Part shown: positions 37,101 through 51,400 of the stretch, one piece after another
Layout: every line of letters starts with the position of its first letter
Position numbering within the stretch: position 1 is the first letter of the stretch
Assembly (NCBI GenBank): GCA_009741485.1
Contig: CM019236.1
Coordinates: 30,242,322 to 30,306,321, forward strand
From: Malurus cyaneus samueli
Taxonomy: Eukaryota; Chordata; Aves; Passeriformes; Maluridae
Length of the DNA: 64,000 nucleotides
Direction: 5' to 3'
Notes under the pieces: model-generated
Databases searched by the model: none
The model's input: only the letters and a program-made list of their open reading frames with translations
Told to the model about the DNA's origin: nothing
Program-made: the position numbers and the translations under genes

Positions 37101-40100
37101 CTTGTACAATATGAAAATACTAGCTTTGTCTTCACTAAGTATTCCTCCTTCTCTCTTCTCTCTGTTATTCTCTCTGATTATACATATGTGTTCATTTCTG
37201 TCTCAGACACTAAGTGCCCCCATCACTATAATATCAGGATTTCACACATGTACAGCTAATTTTGAAGGGGATCTCTTAATTTATTCACTCATTGCATTTT
37301 CCCTAAACTTACACTATTCCTGGCAGAAACTTTTAAATCTAATCAATCAGCAACCCTAGTCAGGGCTTTTCACCATTTGCTCAGCAGTTTGCAGGTATGT
37401 TGGCTTCATAGACTTTCCCACCGTACCATCTCTGTTCCACAGGCTAGCCGACAGGCTCTGGACAGCAGGACAGCTAGATCCAATAAATCTGAGACCTGTC
37501 TAGGTGCTTCATTTATCAAGAGGCCTAATTTACCCAGGCCCTTTAGACTAATTGCAAATTTGTAAAAAATGCTGATAATGTAGAACAGTGCATTGTGAAT
37601 GTCCCTTGCCATATTTCTGCTAATGTGTTTCATCTGGAGTACATAAAGAGACAGGGATGCTGATTTTAGACACAGCACTTTGGGGCTAATCCAGTTAAAT
37701 GATTATCCCTAAAAATCTGCAGTGATGTCATTTTCCCTATAGAACTCTGCCAGTTGCATTGCTTGCTTTATTGTGAGAAATAAGTGATCCTGGGCTTTAG
37801 GAGTTCACTCTATATTTTTGTTCTAACACACTGTAACTCTCTCATCCCACTGTCCTCGCTACCTGTCCCTTCTTGTTTGTAACAGCCATGTTGACACAAA
37901 TTCTGGCTTGCACTACTGGCTTTTGTGTATAAGGATAAGGAAGAGGTTCACTCCTTTTTTTGATACACAAATATATGCAGGTGTCCACTACGTTTTTCTC
38001 AATATGCAATTTCTTCTTTTCATTCTCCTCATTTCTCAGTTTCCTCCTGAGACTACCATTCCACTGTGTTTTGGTTACTTTTACTACCAACACTGTACTT
38101 ATATTTGGCTCCCTCTTCTGCACTTTGCTCCAAGATTCATAGCCACAACTTTTTTTCTAAGCTTCTCATCTTCTTATCCATCTTCTGTAATACCAAAAAG
38201 TTGCTCCATGGATTTGCAGCAAACTCAGCTTCTATGTTATTTCTCAGATATCTTCTCCCTTTCCTTTGGTCCTGTAATTCCTTCGTGCTTTCCTTTGTGC
38301 TCCAGGGAAGTGTGTTGGGTACACTTCGACTCTCCCTTTGTCGTGAAAAGTTTCAAATTCTGTTTTGAAAATAATCTCTCTGTCATGTAGTTTTGATACA
38401 GAGCAGCCACTGATCCAGGGGCCAGCTGACGTGTTTTGCAAAAAACTACCAAATAGCACTCTAATAATCATTAGCTTTATTATTATTATATTTTTTATAA
38501 AACATCCACATAATTTTCCCTGATATTTGAGGGCAACGGATAGGCAGTTCCAAATGTGTTTCACCACTCCATTGACATGCTAAAGCTGATTTTTGCAACA
38601 TGGATTTTGAGGGGAGACCAGGATCTGAAATAGGATAAACACCAAGTTATCCTTATTTTTCAGGAACTGTCTGTACAGGTCTGGGATTAAGGCAGCCTCA
38701 GAAATTTGGCACTACACATATTACAAAGCTTTTAGAAACAGTCTTACGATATTTGTTTATCTGGCAACAGATTCTTCATAAGCCTTCCATGCAGATAGAG
38801 GAAAGCAATAGGAATGTCTCCTCAGGTATCCCATCAAGGCTGCAAGTGGCCTATCAGTGCTCAGTAAAGCAGATGGCAACCAAATCCCACCACTATGTTA
38901 TTAACTGGGAGCTTGCTTTAAAAGTTTTCTCTTGTTCTTTCTGATGTCCCTCAAGTGTAACCCAAGTGTCCAATGAAATTAGTAAATGATGAGATAAACC
39001 CTGTCCAGATAAAGCAGGTGGATTCTCAGAATAGAACATAGAGGGACCTTATAGGCCAAATAATGTAAGAGGCTCTTTGCTCTCAGGAGGGGAACATCCT
39101 CTCTCAGGGAAGTCCCTAACATTTGAAGACTGTCGGCTAAGGGTCATTCAGGGCTCTCTGCAAAGATCCTAGATAAGTTTTCCTCTTGCTATGTCTCTTC
39201 TAACTACTTTAAAGTATCCTTCAATATCCTTATGCACTCATGCTGCAAAATGGAATAAATCAGCAGGGTTCTTAAGTAAGAACAGTGAAAGAAGCAGAGT
39301 TAGAGGCATTATTTACAGCTATGGTATTAAAAACCCCAAAATATCCCTTTCTAGCCAAACGTTCAGCTTTGCCAAGACCTGCAGTCATTAGGTTCATGCA
39401 ACAAGATGCATCCTGTGTAACATGACCTCAAGATGGGGTCACACATGCACACAGGTACACATGCACATAGTGAGGTCTTCAGATTTCTCATTAATATTAC
39501 AGGGGTGAAAGGGGGTTATATGAGAAATTTTTTTTGCCCCTGTCCAAACACTGTCCTTGCAGTGGTGCAATCTGGATAATTTTCACTTCTAGACTATTGC
39601 AGGCAACTTCTGGACTGTAGAAGAGCATTCAAGGGGGAGATAGAAAGTAATGAAAGTCTGGCTGACATTTTGATCATACTCACGCATTTATCAAGATTAT
39701 CCCAAAGGCATATGTCACAGGAAGAAAGTAGTTTTTCCATATTAAAGATGGCATTAACCTTCTATCCTATCTTGCTCCCTTTGCTATTCCCAAACTCTGT
39801 AAATATTTCAGATGTCTTCTGACCCACTCCCCCACCACTCAGCTCTGTTAAAAATGGCAAGATGATGAAAAACTCAAATTTAATCCACGTCTTTTTCTGT
39901 CTCTAAGGTAATTAAGTCTCATTCATTTCTTTGTGCTTAGAGTCAAAAGTAGCTGATTGTTAAACACCCACTTCCAGTTGCTCTTCTGATTCCCAAAGAT
40001 GCACCAGAGCTCAAATAATCCTCAAAAATGCCCCTTCAAAGAACCTTGCCTAAGTCAGTGTTGATTCCATGCTACTTTTCATGTTGCTTTGCCATTTACA

Positions 40101-43100
40101 AATGCATTGTGAGAAAAATGAAATAAATAAATTTTCACCCATTTGCCCATCCTCCATCTGTGGGAATGCTGCATTGAATAGTTATGGGGGACTCTTGTTC
40201 TGTACCAAAGTATTTTATCAGGAGATGAGAGAAATCACCGAGCAACTGACTAAGAGTTTTGGTAGCAAATGATATAGTAGCTGTCATGGAAAGTCAATGG
40301 GAATCTTATTGTAGCTCTCAACAGCAAACATATTAATAAGTCCTTATCTGGAAAATACTTTAATTTTTAACCTACCAAGATAAGAATATTCACCCTGACC
40401 AGAAATTTTTACACACTACCTTGTCTGATATCAGCTTTCCCAATCTGCAGCCAGGTCCTGGCCCAGAATCATATAGGGCCAAGTCAGGCCACTTTAAGAC
40501 ACTCTAAGAACCAACTGGCACCTATTACATGAGGACAAAGGCTCTCCTCAGAACTAAGACATGAGAATATCTTATGCCCACAAAAGCACCAGTAAACCAA
40601 GCAGACTAAACTGTGTCTTAGAATGATTCTACTTTAAAGTAAAATGAATAAGATATTGAGAAACTAGGTTACTGAAAAGAAAAAATATTTCAAGCTTCAG
40701 AGGTAGTTTTCCTATGAACCTCGTAGGCTGTATATAAGCAGAAGAAAATCATAGCAGCAAGAAGACTTTTTTCCTGTATTGATTTTTGTTACATTTCTGG
40801 TGACTTACTGAATAGATAGCCAGAAGCAATTTATGAGTACAGCAACACCAGCAGACTCCAGAGCACTGGTAGAGAAGTGTCACAGGTTGTACACAATAAG
40901 AATATTCAGTGCAATTGCTCCACCTTACCTATGAGGGTGAAATTCAGTATTAGCCCCTTAATTTCAGTGACTTAAGGCATTATATACTGACTGAGGAACT
41001 GGGCTAAAGTACTTCCAGCAGAAGACTTCAGCTTATTTTTTTCCAGTATTAAAGTGAAGGAGTTAAATAATAAAATCCATGTTATTGCAATAGGATTATA
41101 CTTGGTTAAGACTATAATTTTTCTTTCTACCTATCTGTAGTCTCCAGATTCTTAAAATTTCATCTGTCCTTCAGATAGAGTCAACCCATTACCTTACAGA
41201 TGAGTTTTCAGCCTTAGTGAAAGAGAGTCCAGCAAAAGCAGTGAATCAAGTTCTGCTCACTCTTGCACTGATAGAAGTTTTAAGCTATTTCAGAGATGAA
41301 GTTGATTGAAGTTATAATACTATTGATGAGAGTTTCATACCTTACAGAGAACCTATATCAATGTATGATTATTTCCTTTCATGTGGATTTTTGTGGCCAA
41401 AAGAAGTAAAATACCCTTACTCAAGTACAGTAAAGTTTGTTGATATCATTCATTCATTTGTCCTTGCATATCAGCAAGAGAAACAACAGGAAAATATTTG
41501 GATTTTTTTTTTACTTCCAGAACTCAGAAAACAGTTACCCTTTAAGTGTTGCCATTAAAGTTGTATCCCTTAAATTAAAAGTATAAATAATATATGGGAA
41601 TATTGACCTCCAGACAAAAGAGAAGGATGTGAAAACTCAAGAGACTGAAGCTCAGAACAAGAAACTCTGCCCAACCCTCTTGGCGAGCAGGTTACAGAAG
41701 GCTCTTCATCTGAGGATGCATCCTACATACCTTCTGCTTGTGAAACTGACCAGGGAGGAAAATGAAAGACCCTTTTCTTTTAGAGGGCTGCACTGTATGT
41801 TTTGGCAACTTTTACATTTTCTCTTCTTACTGAAAAGACTCCCTGTTGCATCTCTCCCTGAAGAGACTGTAGTTAATCAGTGTCAACGCAGTGTGGCCAT
41901 TCCTGTGCATACATTGGTTCCACTTGAGACCAGTTCAAGTGGGGAAATCCCAAGACAGACTTGTGTCACTGCTGAGGATACACAGACCAGGTGAGCTGCA
42001 AGACCCTGCCTACCTGAATACAGACTGCAAAAGGAAAGGCAACTGCTGGGGTGTGTGGGCAGAGAGCGTCTATCATTCACACCACTATGCTGTTGCTGTG
42101 TTGAGGTTTTGGTTCCTTCTCAAACCCTAAAATTTTATATGTTCTGTGCATAGCTCTGGGATTAGCAGCAGACAAATAATTCCTATTAGAAAATCTAACA
42201 AAATTTTTCAATGATTCAAGACATTTCTGGAGAAGGGCTCAAGATAGCTGTGTTTGTGGCTATGCAGGACATGCAAGACTGTTTAAATAAGCACTGGGTC
42301 TACTCGCAATAGCTGGCTAAAGAATTGCAGCTAAATATGCACACAGTTAGAGAAAAAATCTTTTGTCCTGATTTAGTGACTTTGTTTTCATCCTTAATTA
42401 AAAGACGGAAACAGTTATACTGAAACAATAAGATTTAATTCTATTCTTGTTTGGCTTATCAGCTGGGTTTGTTCTTGATAGGGTCTGTTGAGAACTTTGA
42501 AAAGGAACACTGCCGTTTGAACCTCTAGATGTCATTTGTATTCAATGACCACAGCTAATGGCATTTCACCTGCTGAGCTAGAAATTTTCAGGTAGCTGAA
42601 TGTCCTACTATCATATTTTATCCTCATCAGGAAACTGCATTGAAAGCTGGAAGTTTTGTTAAGGGCGGATACAGACTCAGGTCACAATTCCTGGAAGGTT
42701 TACTCTCCCACAACTCTACTGTTAAAACAGCCCTTTATCCTTGAAGGTGCTGGGGTCTTGTACCTCAAGGGTTCTGAGACACACAGAGAAGTCTCTTTGG
42801 CTTCAGCAGGAGGAGTCTCAAAACCTACCACCAACAGGACACAAATGCCTTAGGCTTTGGACTCAGTAAGTCTTTGCTTATGTGTGTCATCTTGATAAAG
42901 TTCCACGGGACAACTCACATGAGTAAGTGTCTGAACAGCTCACTGTCTTTGTGTTGCTTGTTAGTTCTTGTATGCTTTGATATTCAATGTGTCTAAATCA
43001 CCACACAGCATTTTATTTTTATTTTCATAAAATACTTGAATTAAATTACACTGATATGAAATATGCCTCTGGCCTCATGCAGATGTTTCCAAAAAGCCTA

Positions 43101-43860
43101 ATAACAAACAGATCACTTGCAAAAGATCACATATTCTTAACAGTCACTTCCAAGCCTAGCTGCTTTTCAGAATTCTGTATTACAAGAAAAGCCATGCCAC
43201 TGATGTTGCTTTAACTGTGATGTTAAAATGAAAACTCATTGTTGCATCCCAGGGGCATTCAGGAACATTGACTTTGCTGCCCATCTGAAATGGTATAATG
43301 TTCTCTATTTCTGTCATGTGGGTATCAGTTCCAACTTGGAAACCAGCCTTCTCTCATAATTCAAGCTGGGGCTATACTGATGCAAACCTTCTCAGATATT
43401 ATAAGCCAGTATGAGCTCAAAAAAAGAATTCACTGCTCAAGGCCAAATAACTTCAAAGCTAACAATCCTCCAGAGTCGGTGTGAAAGTGTTGAAACTGTC
43501 AATGTCAACTTACACCATGCATAGTGAGTGTAAAACTTCAATAATGACATCATGGAGAAAAGGACAAAGGGCAGGCACTACACAGAAAAGTGCCAGTACT
43601 CTTCAAATCTTTGAAACCTTCAAGGATTTATCTGGACTAACACTTCTACACATAGTCATTGGGGTCTTAGGCTATACTGATTAAGGATTTAGCTTATTCA
43701 AAGGCTCTCACTGATAGCAAGGATGACAAGGTTTCAGCAGTTATATTGGATTCCATTAGCTTTCACTTAAAAAAAAACATACTCCAAAACCCTCAGGATC
43801 CTGGTCTTTTTTTCTGCCTCTGATTCTCTTCCTTTGTGTCAAAATTTATATTTTTCCTTA
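34101..43860. other. Single-copy noncoding segment
   Basis: About 9.8 kb of AT-rich DNA with short frames on both strands (longest about 160 codons at 37908-38390) and no recognised domain, RNA or mobile element. Phrases near 34545-34570 (GATTTACACTGGTGTGAG) recall the same ancient dispersed repeat suspected at 20995-21080. A degenerate CA-rich stretch lies at about 35155-35230. Confidence 0.5.
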
Positions 43861-43961
43861 AGACAGACAGACAGACAGACAGACACACACACACATACAC
43901 ACACATACAGGCAAACATTCACACATGCATGCACGCACGCACACATTAATATATATTAATG
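43861..43961 (+). repeat. Compound (GACA)n-(CA)n microsatellite ending in an 18-bp palindrome
   Basis: (GACA)6 at 43861-43884 passes into interrupted CA/CATA arrays and ATGCATGCACGCACGC. It ends in the perfect palindrome CATTAATATATATTAATG at 43944-43961. The alternating purine-pyrimidine part is of the type that can adopt Z-DNA, and the palindrome could extrude a cruciform. No function is implied. Confidence 0.9.
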
Positions 43962-46900
43962 CTTGGGTTTGATTCACAAACAGGTTTTGCAGCACTTGTG
44001 CTCTCAGTTCTCAGAATGCAGATCCCAAAAGAATTGAATCAATCCTTCAGGAATTCCCTGAAGCACCACATAACATGTTCACTCATTTCAGCTGCACTTA
44101 GGGCAACAGATACACTTTTAAAAGGGGAAAACATATCAGAGAAGGAGGGAGGGGTGTTCTAGTTTAAAAAAATATCAGATAATCAAGAGAGAATTAAAAA
44201 GTGAGACTCTGTGGTTTTGGTGTCAGGGATAAGTACCTATCCTAATGCTTTTAGTGCAAACTGCAGAAATAAGTGTAATGGAGGACAGTCATGTTTCCTT
44301 TATAGCTAGGTTTTCGGAGAGTCGGCCTCAAATGAAGAGCAAAGAGATGGATGACATGAGGAACAGTTTTCTCTGTCCTCCTTTCTCTCATTTGTGTGAA
44401 CAGTAAAAGAAGAATCCGTATTTTACTGTGCAGACATGCAGTAACAGTTGAAGCCCCACACTAAATATCTTCCTTGAAAAGAAATAACGATTATCACCTG
44501 ATCTTTAACACATGGCAAAAACAAGATGGAGACTATTTAACTATTATTTAATAATTTAATTACTGTCTTATTCTTCAAGAGTTGCGCCAGCGTGCTGGAT
44601 ACAGGCCACCCAACTCCTAGCCCAACACCTGAAGCCCCAGCTCATTCTTCATCATTTCATTTCTCATTTCTCATTTCTTCCAGTTCTGCTGTAGGTATCA
44701 CCAGTTTTTTGTCACCTCGAACAAAGGTGTCCCCTTGGCACATTTCCCCTCCTGCCCCCGAACCCTTGGCATATTTCAGTTGGATAACACAGGTCTTTCT
44801 TTGGTGCTGTGCAATCCATGCTGGTATACCCATGAAGTCTGTAGGGAGCTGGTGGATCTGACACAGGGACTATGGAGACCTGTGACCGTCTAACCCTCAG
44901 ATGCAAACCAGACAGTGGCTGAAATGGCACTAGACATCACCATTTGGTAGCAGAAGTGTACTGCATGTACTTCAATGCTGCTTTTCCAAGGAGTTGTAGT
45001 AATTGTTGCAAATACTGCTGGGTGCACCGAAGGTCCTGATCCACCCCAAAGTTGTGAGGGGTGGATAAAAGTTTCTGAAATATTAGCTCAGGGACACTAC
45101 TGCACATTCTTGCACTATTACCAAGGATAATTTCTAGGATTCTGTGCATTGTCATGGAAAGAGAGTGTACTTGTTCTGGAGTCGGGGTCATTTAATAATA
45201 CAGTTGAAAATACAGCACAGAAAATTTTTTAATCCATCAAAGGCATCTATGTTTACCCTGTTATTACATCCAAGTAACTTTCTGTGTATCAATTCTGCTC
45301 ATATTTGTCAAGAAAGGCTGAGAGTCTTTTCTTAGTCACACAGAGAAATATGAGGTGGGACATAGTGGAGGGAGCTGCAAGTTATTGCAGACTTACCTAG
45401 CTCTGAGATGGAAAACAGTAAAGCTGGATCTGTGGGTTACTCAGCTCAAGCTAGTAAGTCATACTCAGAGGCAAGGTTTGTTTTTTTTTTAATATAGTTA
45501 TCCTACTTTGAAGACCTCAGGCAATAACGCTCTGTGGGTTAGATCTGCAGGCCCACACTAGCACAGAGGGGCTCTGATATGCTGGGTGGCAGCAGCCTGA
45601 AGATACTGTGTGGTTTGCAGGTTCACCTGGAAGTGGAACCACTTCACAGCTGCAGTGGCCAACTTTAAATCTGGGGTTTCTACAGAGAGATTCAGTTCAT
45701 GGGATGAATTCTGCAGTTTTTGGTCTGAAGGCTCCCTGCCTTCTGTACCAGCAGCATCCTCATTTTGGCCCCTCACCAGAACTCACAAATTTGCCACTGA
45801 GATGTGGAGTCTGCTGCTCCATGTGCACCAAAAGCTATTGTCTCAGGGCTCATGACCTCTGGGCTTTAAACAATATTCAGAGGGTTTATTTTCTTACACT
45901 TTGTTATTGTTGTTGACTTAAACCAATTGTTTATTTTTTCTTGCTGCATTTGGTCCCATAAAAAAGAAATTAGCACAAAAGGATTCAAGGGGTGAAGGGT
46001 TATTACAACCATGGGAGTGGACAAGAACAAGGAGGAGGTGAGAATACTCTATCTATTTTACAAGCTGCTCTCTTCTGTGCTAATGCACATGTTTTTGCTG
46101 AAGGGACTGCACCGCAATGCTGACTTTAAACTTTCATGAGGAAGGTTTCACTTGTATTCTGTGATCTCCTCAAACATATTTCCTTTTGGGGTCGCTATAA
46201 TGATTGTGTACACAGACACCCACAGAGCTGAACTAGCTGCTGCTGGACTGTTATTTCATCCACATTAGGTCACTGACTTCTTTCGATCTCTCCCCGACTT
46301 GTATAGTGAGATCGGAATGGGGCTGTTCTGGAGGGGGCTGCTTTTACAATTTTTCAATAAGGTATATAGCTGTATAGCATGAGGAATCTACATCAAAGTC
46401 AGAACATTCTTGCAAGTTAAAACAATAATAGTTAAGTTTCACTATGAGAAGAATTTAGATGCTTGGGTTTCTTTTCCCAGAGGAAATCTTCTTTCATATT
46501 CTTGACAAAGTTCTTACTCTGTGGTGGTTAGTAGCCCACTTTGGTGGACCCTTTCTTACCAGTGTCTGTCACTTACATAGTCCCACTGTCTAAGGACTTG
46601 CTGAAATCCTCTGCTGTAGCTCTTCAAAGAGCAAAATTCTCCTTGTGACAAAGAGCAAGCACATTTGAATGCCACTGGAGGAATAAATACCTCTCAGTGT
46701 CTTGCAAATCTGTGCTTGTTCTCTCATAAAAGAGAATATTGTTTCTGCCTAGGTAGCATTCCATAATCCCGTCCAGCTGGAAGAAAAGGAGACCAGGCAA
46801 AAAAAGTCAAACTGAGGGTGTCTGCTTCACTGATAGTACCTGACCATTAATCCACTAAAACAGCTCAGGCACATGAATCTCCAGCCCTTGATAATGCTTT

Positions 46901-46980
46901 GTTCTGAGGCAAAGTTTTAAAATGAATGCTGCTCAATATTAACCCTCAGCCTGAATGTCCCCTGGTTGTCTGCAGTTATC
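43962..46980. other. Single-copy noncoding segment
   Basis: There is no recognisable gene. A GC-richer patch at about 44590-44930 carries frames of 72-89 codons in both directions, none recognised. It contains three tandem copies of CATTTCTCATTT-like sequence near 44655-44685. Confidence 0.5.
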
Positions 46981-49900
46981 TCAAAATCTCGTGTATGAAT
47001 TTTGAAGATGAAAATGGCACTAGTAGTGCCATTCCTTGTTCTTACCACAGCAAGTGTGACCACGAGAAACACAATTCATATGTGGTGGAGGAAGGGCAGA
47101 TGGACACCTAACATCTGAAGAGCAGTGTGGAAGTCAGCAGCTATCTCAAGGAATTAACATAAGGGGACAAGGGCACATAAAATACATGGTCTTCTTGCAG
47201 CCTCTCAGCACAGGAGATGATCCATGCAATAGTAAGCAGCTGAGAGAGGGCAGTTACTTCTTTCATTCAGTCCTACATCCAGTGCTTGCTGATTTATTTT
47301 TCTGTGATCAATGCCCATCACTGCCTCATCCACCTGGCTGGATCTCCTCTCACTTCTCCAATCATTTATGAGCAATATCCTCTCTCATACACCTTACAAA
47401 GACGCGCTCATCTGGAAGCATTACATGAGGTAGGGATCTTTGAGTGACAAAAGACTTCGCTAGGATTTCATAAAGGGTAAACCATGGAAAACACTGAGGA
47501 GTACCACAGACCAAACACGTATTTATACGTGTTTATACGCTATCATTTAGTTTGCTCCCTTGTCAGTGGAATTACACTGAATTTTACAACCTGTCCCTAT
47601 TGCCCTAATATGCTTCCTTTAAAAAAGTCTTACCAGTCTTCACAACAACATGGCAATCTCCAACGAGGAGGAAAAATGAGACCAAGTAGATAGTGTCTAT
47701 GAAAAACAGGTAGAAGAGACTAAGATATGGTGCACAATGCCAGAGAGGATAGCAAAGAGCTGAGAGCAGCAGTATACCGTTCTATATCCACTTGAGATTT
47801 CAAATCTTTGCAGCAGTTTTGCAAAGCAAAGCACTCTCCCCTCTGAACGCAGTAGGACACAGGAGTATATTCACAAGACCAGTCTTATGACTCTAAGTAA
47901 TCACAGTCTTGCCCGTTGTGTAATGTCATCACTGAAAAGGCTGGTTGTACTAATAGGAAGTGATGGCTGATCCCATTTAGAGAAACATTTCTAAGAAGCA
48001 ACAAGCGGTATAATATCAGGAGGACTTTTAGATTTCCACTTCTCTTCTCCTGGGGGCGCCTGCAGATAAAGGAGAAGTAGGCAGGAAAAGTAAATGTTTA
48101 CTTTCCTTTAAAAGAAAAAAATCACTAAGTACAATGCTGCAAATGCAGTTGCATTTGTTCTATAAATCACATAATGACTCAATAAAAGTGAGAAAGACAT
48201 GTAGCAACAAGGGAGGATGAAAGAGTGAAAAATTCTGTAGGCTAATTATGGGAACTTTGTGTTTCTCCTTTAATATGCAGGCCTTCCACAGTCTGAACTT
48301 AACTCTCCTGAGATAAACTCAGACCAGCTCAGCTAAAAGAATGGTTTCTCTAAATTTGTCCCCTTAGCTGAATTAAATAAAAGTTCTTATTTGTAAAAGA
48401 TGATTAGCATGCAGATCTTACCACATCATTTACAGATGTTTTGCTGGAGGCCAAATCCTGCTTGATTTGCATAACTGTTTTCACCATTGTTAGTTTTGGC
48501 TTCTCCACAACACTGAGTTATTACATTTGTAGAATGTCTTTGGTCCATAAGCTACCATGAAGGCCCAGTTAGATATGTTCTGTACTATATATGTTATCTC
48601 ATGAACAACAAAAAGTCAATGCAAAAAAACTGAGTTGCCCACAGTCACAAGAAAAATTATCATCTGTCAAGCTGCCAATTCCTAAAAAACATGTTTATAC
48701 TATTCTTTTCTTGATATTCCATTTCAAACTCTAGCCCAGATGTGCACTGGTAGAAAAATCCTGTGGCTTCTCCTTTCCTGAATGTCCATCTCAAACCACC
48801 GCGTTGCTGTTGGGAGAGCGTGTCTCTACAAGCTGTGCTTAACTATCTTCTGCATACAAATCAGCAGTAGCATGTGACCCACCCAGAAACAGCTGCAGCA
48901 TGCATATCATGCTGGAAACAGGAATTATTCCTGCTGATCAGCTTTGTTCAAGAGTCCACGCTCATTGGCAGCAGTATCTTTAGAGACAGTTGAGTTCTGT
49001 GGTGCTGGAGCCAAAAGGCAAGCCTACCCTTTCCTAGATGACAGGGGTGCAGTACTCAGGTTGCAATCATCATCTTTCTGAAGTTCTCTCCAGTACAGTG
49101 TCCACATCAAGTGGTATGAGGCCCTGATAACAGAAACCAACATATTTTCCCACGCCTGGACTAATCCCCCACTCCCCTTCAGCACCATGCCAGCTAGTTT
49201 GCTTTCCCTAACAAAGTTTCTGTGCAGAGCTACAGTCATAAAGGCAGCTGTGTCCACTAACTATTCAAACCAAATGTGCAGTTGCCCTTCACCCCCAGCC
49301 CAAAAGCCCTGCACACACATGTGTCCTGCACAGAAGGAAATGCTTCGCACAAGGAATTGCAATGGACATAAAGTCTTTCATACTGAAGTGTTGAGCTTGC
49401 TATCGAAATTAGATACATCATCTATTGACTCCAGTGCTCTAAGCCACCCTTTGAAACAGATATCTTCCCTCGAATTAGAGGGGAAGATCATCTACTAAGT
49501 CATGTCCGATATAATCCAATCCAATACCCTACAAAACAACCAGCATGGAGGAGTGCTACCCTTTGGTAATGCTTACAAGGGGAAACATGACAATCGGTGG
49601 CTCTGCTTGTGTAGACAATGAGAAGCAATCAAGATCTGTGATAACTACTCTGACAGATCATATCTCAAAACCTTGCTGCAGTAGTTTAAAGATGATCATT
49701 GCCCCTCCCCACCACTTCCCCGCCGAACCCCCAGCTGCAGGGATGTTAAGCGCCATAATCAGGGTGTATGCTCCAGTCCATGTCTGGTGTGTTAATGAAC
49801 TGGCCAAGCATTTTGCAACTCTGCAGAGACTATCCCCAGTGCGGGAATGCATGACAGCCAGTCAGTATCTCAGTTGCAACAGAACTTGTATTTCGCAGGG

Positions 49901-51395
49901 AAGGCCTTCAGGTACCACTGGCTACTAAAGAGCAGAATTTTTATTCAGAAAGAGACCATTTGCATAGCTATGCATCAAAAGAGAATATAAAGATATGCTT
50001 TTCCCCCATCCAGTGGAATAATAGATAGAGGCTCACCTGCTTCTTGTGTGGGCCACCTTCAGAGGCACCTGCTGATACAGTCTCATTCTCTTTTCTCTCT
50101 GAAACTCTTGTCGCACAAATGAGTTTTTTTTCATTTCTCACTCATGCCCTTCATGAAAGACAGCAGTAGTCTCCATGTGCTGTAATTGGACTGACTGGCT
50201 GACTGATTCTTGTCCTCCCCTTGTGCAGCCCTGAAAACCTGGGAGAAAAAAGGTGGAACAACCAGCCACTCAAAAAAACCCCAGACTATTTAAAAGGTTA
50301 AGGAGTAGAGCATGAAACTTCTGTCTGTTACAGATGACTAGGCATTGCAATTCAGATGTCTTGTTCCTAATACTTCCATACTATGATTGTCACAAGGATT
50401 ACAAGGATGGGAAAGACAAGCCATTCTCATTAGGAACTATTTTTGTGAGTTGAGTATTGCATTTCTGCTTTTTTTTGAAGTATGACAATGCTAAGGGAAA
50501 ACAAGATGCAGTACTTAGCTTAAACTGGCTAGAGGATGTTGAGTGTTGTGCATGTTCAAAAAACACAATGTCTGTGTGCACATGCATATAGGTCAAGCAG
50601 CCATTCTGTCATCCTGGGTGTTGCTTGCAGTGGAAAGAGAATGCTCACACTATCTCAGCGTCAATAAGTCTGAATTGATAGAGATGATCTTATTGGGTAA
50701 AAATGACAAAATAATATGCAGCTAATCTTGCAGATCAGTTCTCTCTCAGCACACTTCTTTTATCTACATTTTCTTCGTCCTCTTCCAGACCTTGAACAAA
50801 GGAGCTGGTGATTTTGGTCACCACTATCAAAACATTTCATTATTCTAATTACTCCAGCTATATCCTTTATATCCTTAGTGAAGTGTCTTCCTTTTTCCTC
50901 CCTGTCATTTTTACTAACTCAGCCTGCACTGGACCTTTAGCTACTCTCCCTCCTCATTCTGGTCTTTCGTGCTTCTTCATGGGCTCCTCAGCAAAAGGCA
51001 AACATCAAGAAATTCCTCTAATCTGGGAGGAGATCTCAGCACAGACTCAGCTCTCATTCATTCAGAGCAATACTGCTGCAGTGCTCTTGAGCATATATCT
51101 CCTCTGTGCTTCCCTCTTTCAGACATGACTATGACTCTATCTTAATCACGTTATTGCAAGGGCTAACCAGTGCTTATCCAGCACCCCAGATAACTGGAGG
51201 CAGATAAGTTGTTCTTCTGCAAAAAATCTGTGAGTCAGTCACAAAATCAAAAACTCCTCCATCTAAATCTGATGCTCTCATTGTATGATTGGTGCAACAT
51301 AAAGGAGGATGGAAAGGGAAAGTAAGGATTCACTAAAAGGCTGCCTTCTTCATTTTGCCAGTCTGTTAAATGGCACTGATGATGTGTGACCACCC
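46981..51395. repeat. Tandem duplication C, copy 1
   Basis: A noncoding segment of about 4.4 kb recurs directly downstream at 51401-55680. Anchors in order include CTCGTGTATGAATTT (46988 and 51411), CACAGTCTTGCCCGTTGTGT (47905 and 52271) and TATATCCTTTATATCCTTAG (50859 and 55179). This copy reads as the cleaner one. No gene is recognised; a 127-codon frame at 49545-49928 is broken in copy 2. Its last 0.6 kb occurs a third time at 61617-62190. Confidence 0.93.
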
Positions 51396-51400
51396 AGTAT

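Noticed and set aside
41629..41994. 121-codon plus-strand frame
   Set aside because: There is no recognised domain, splice context or repeat support.
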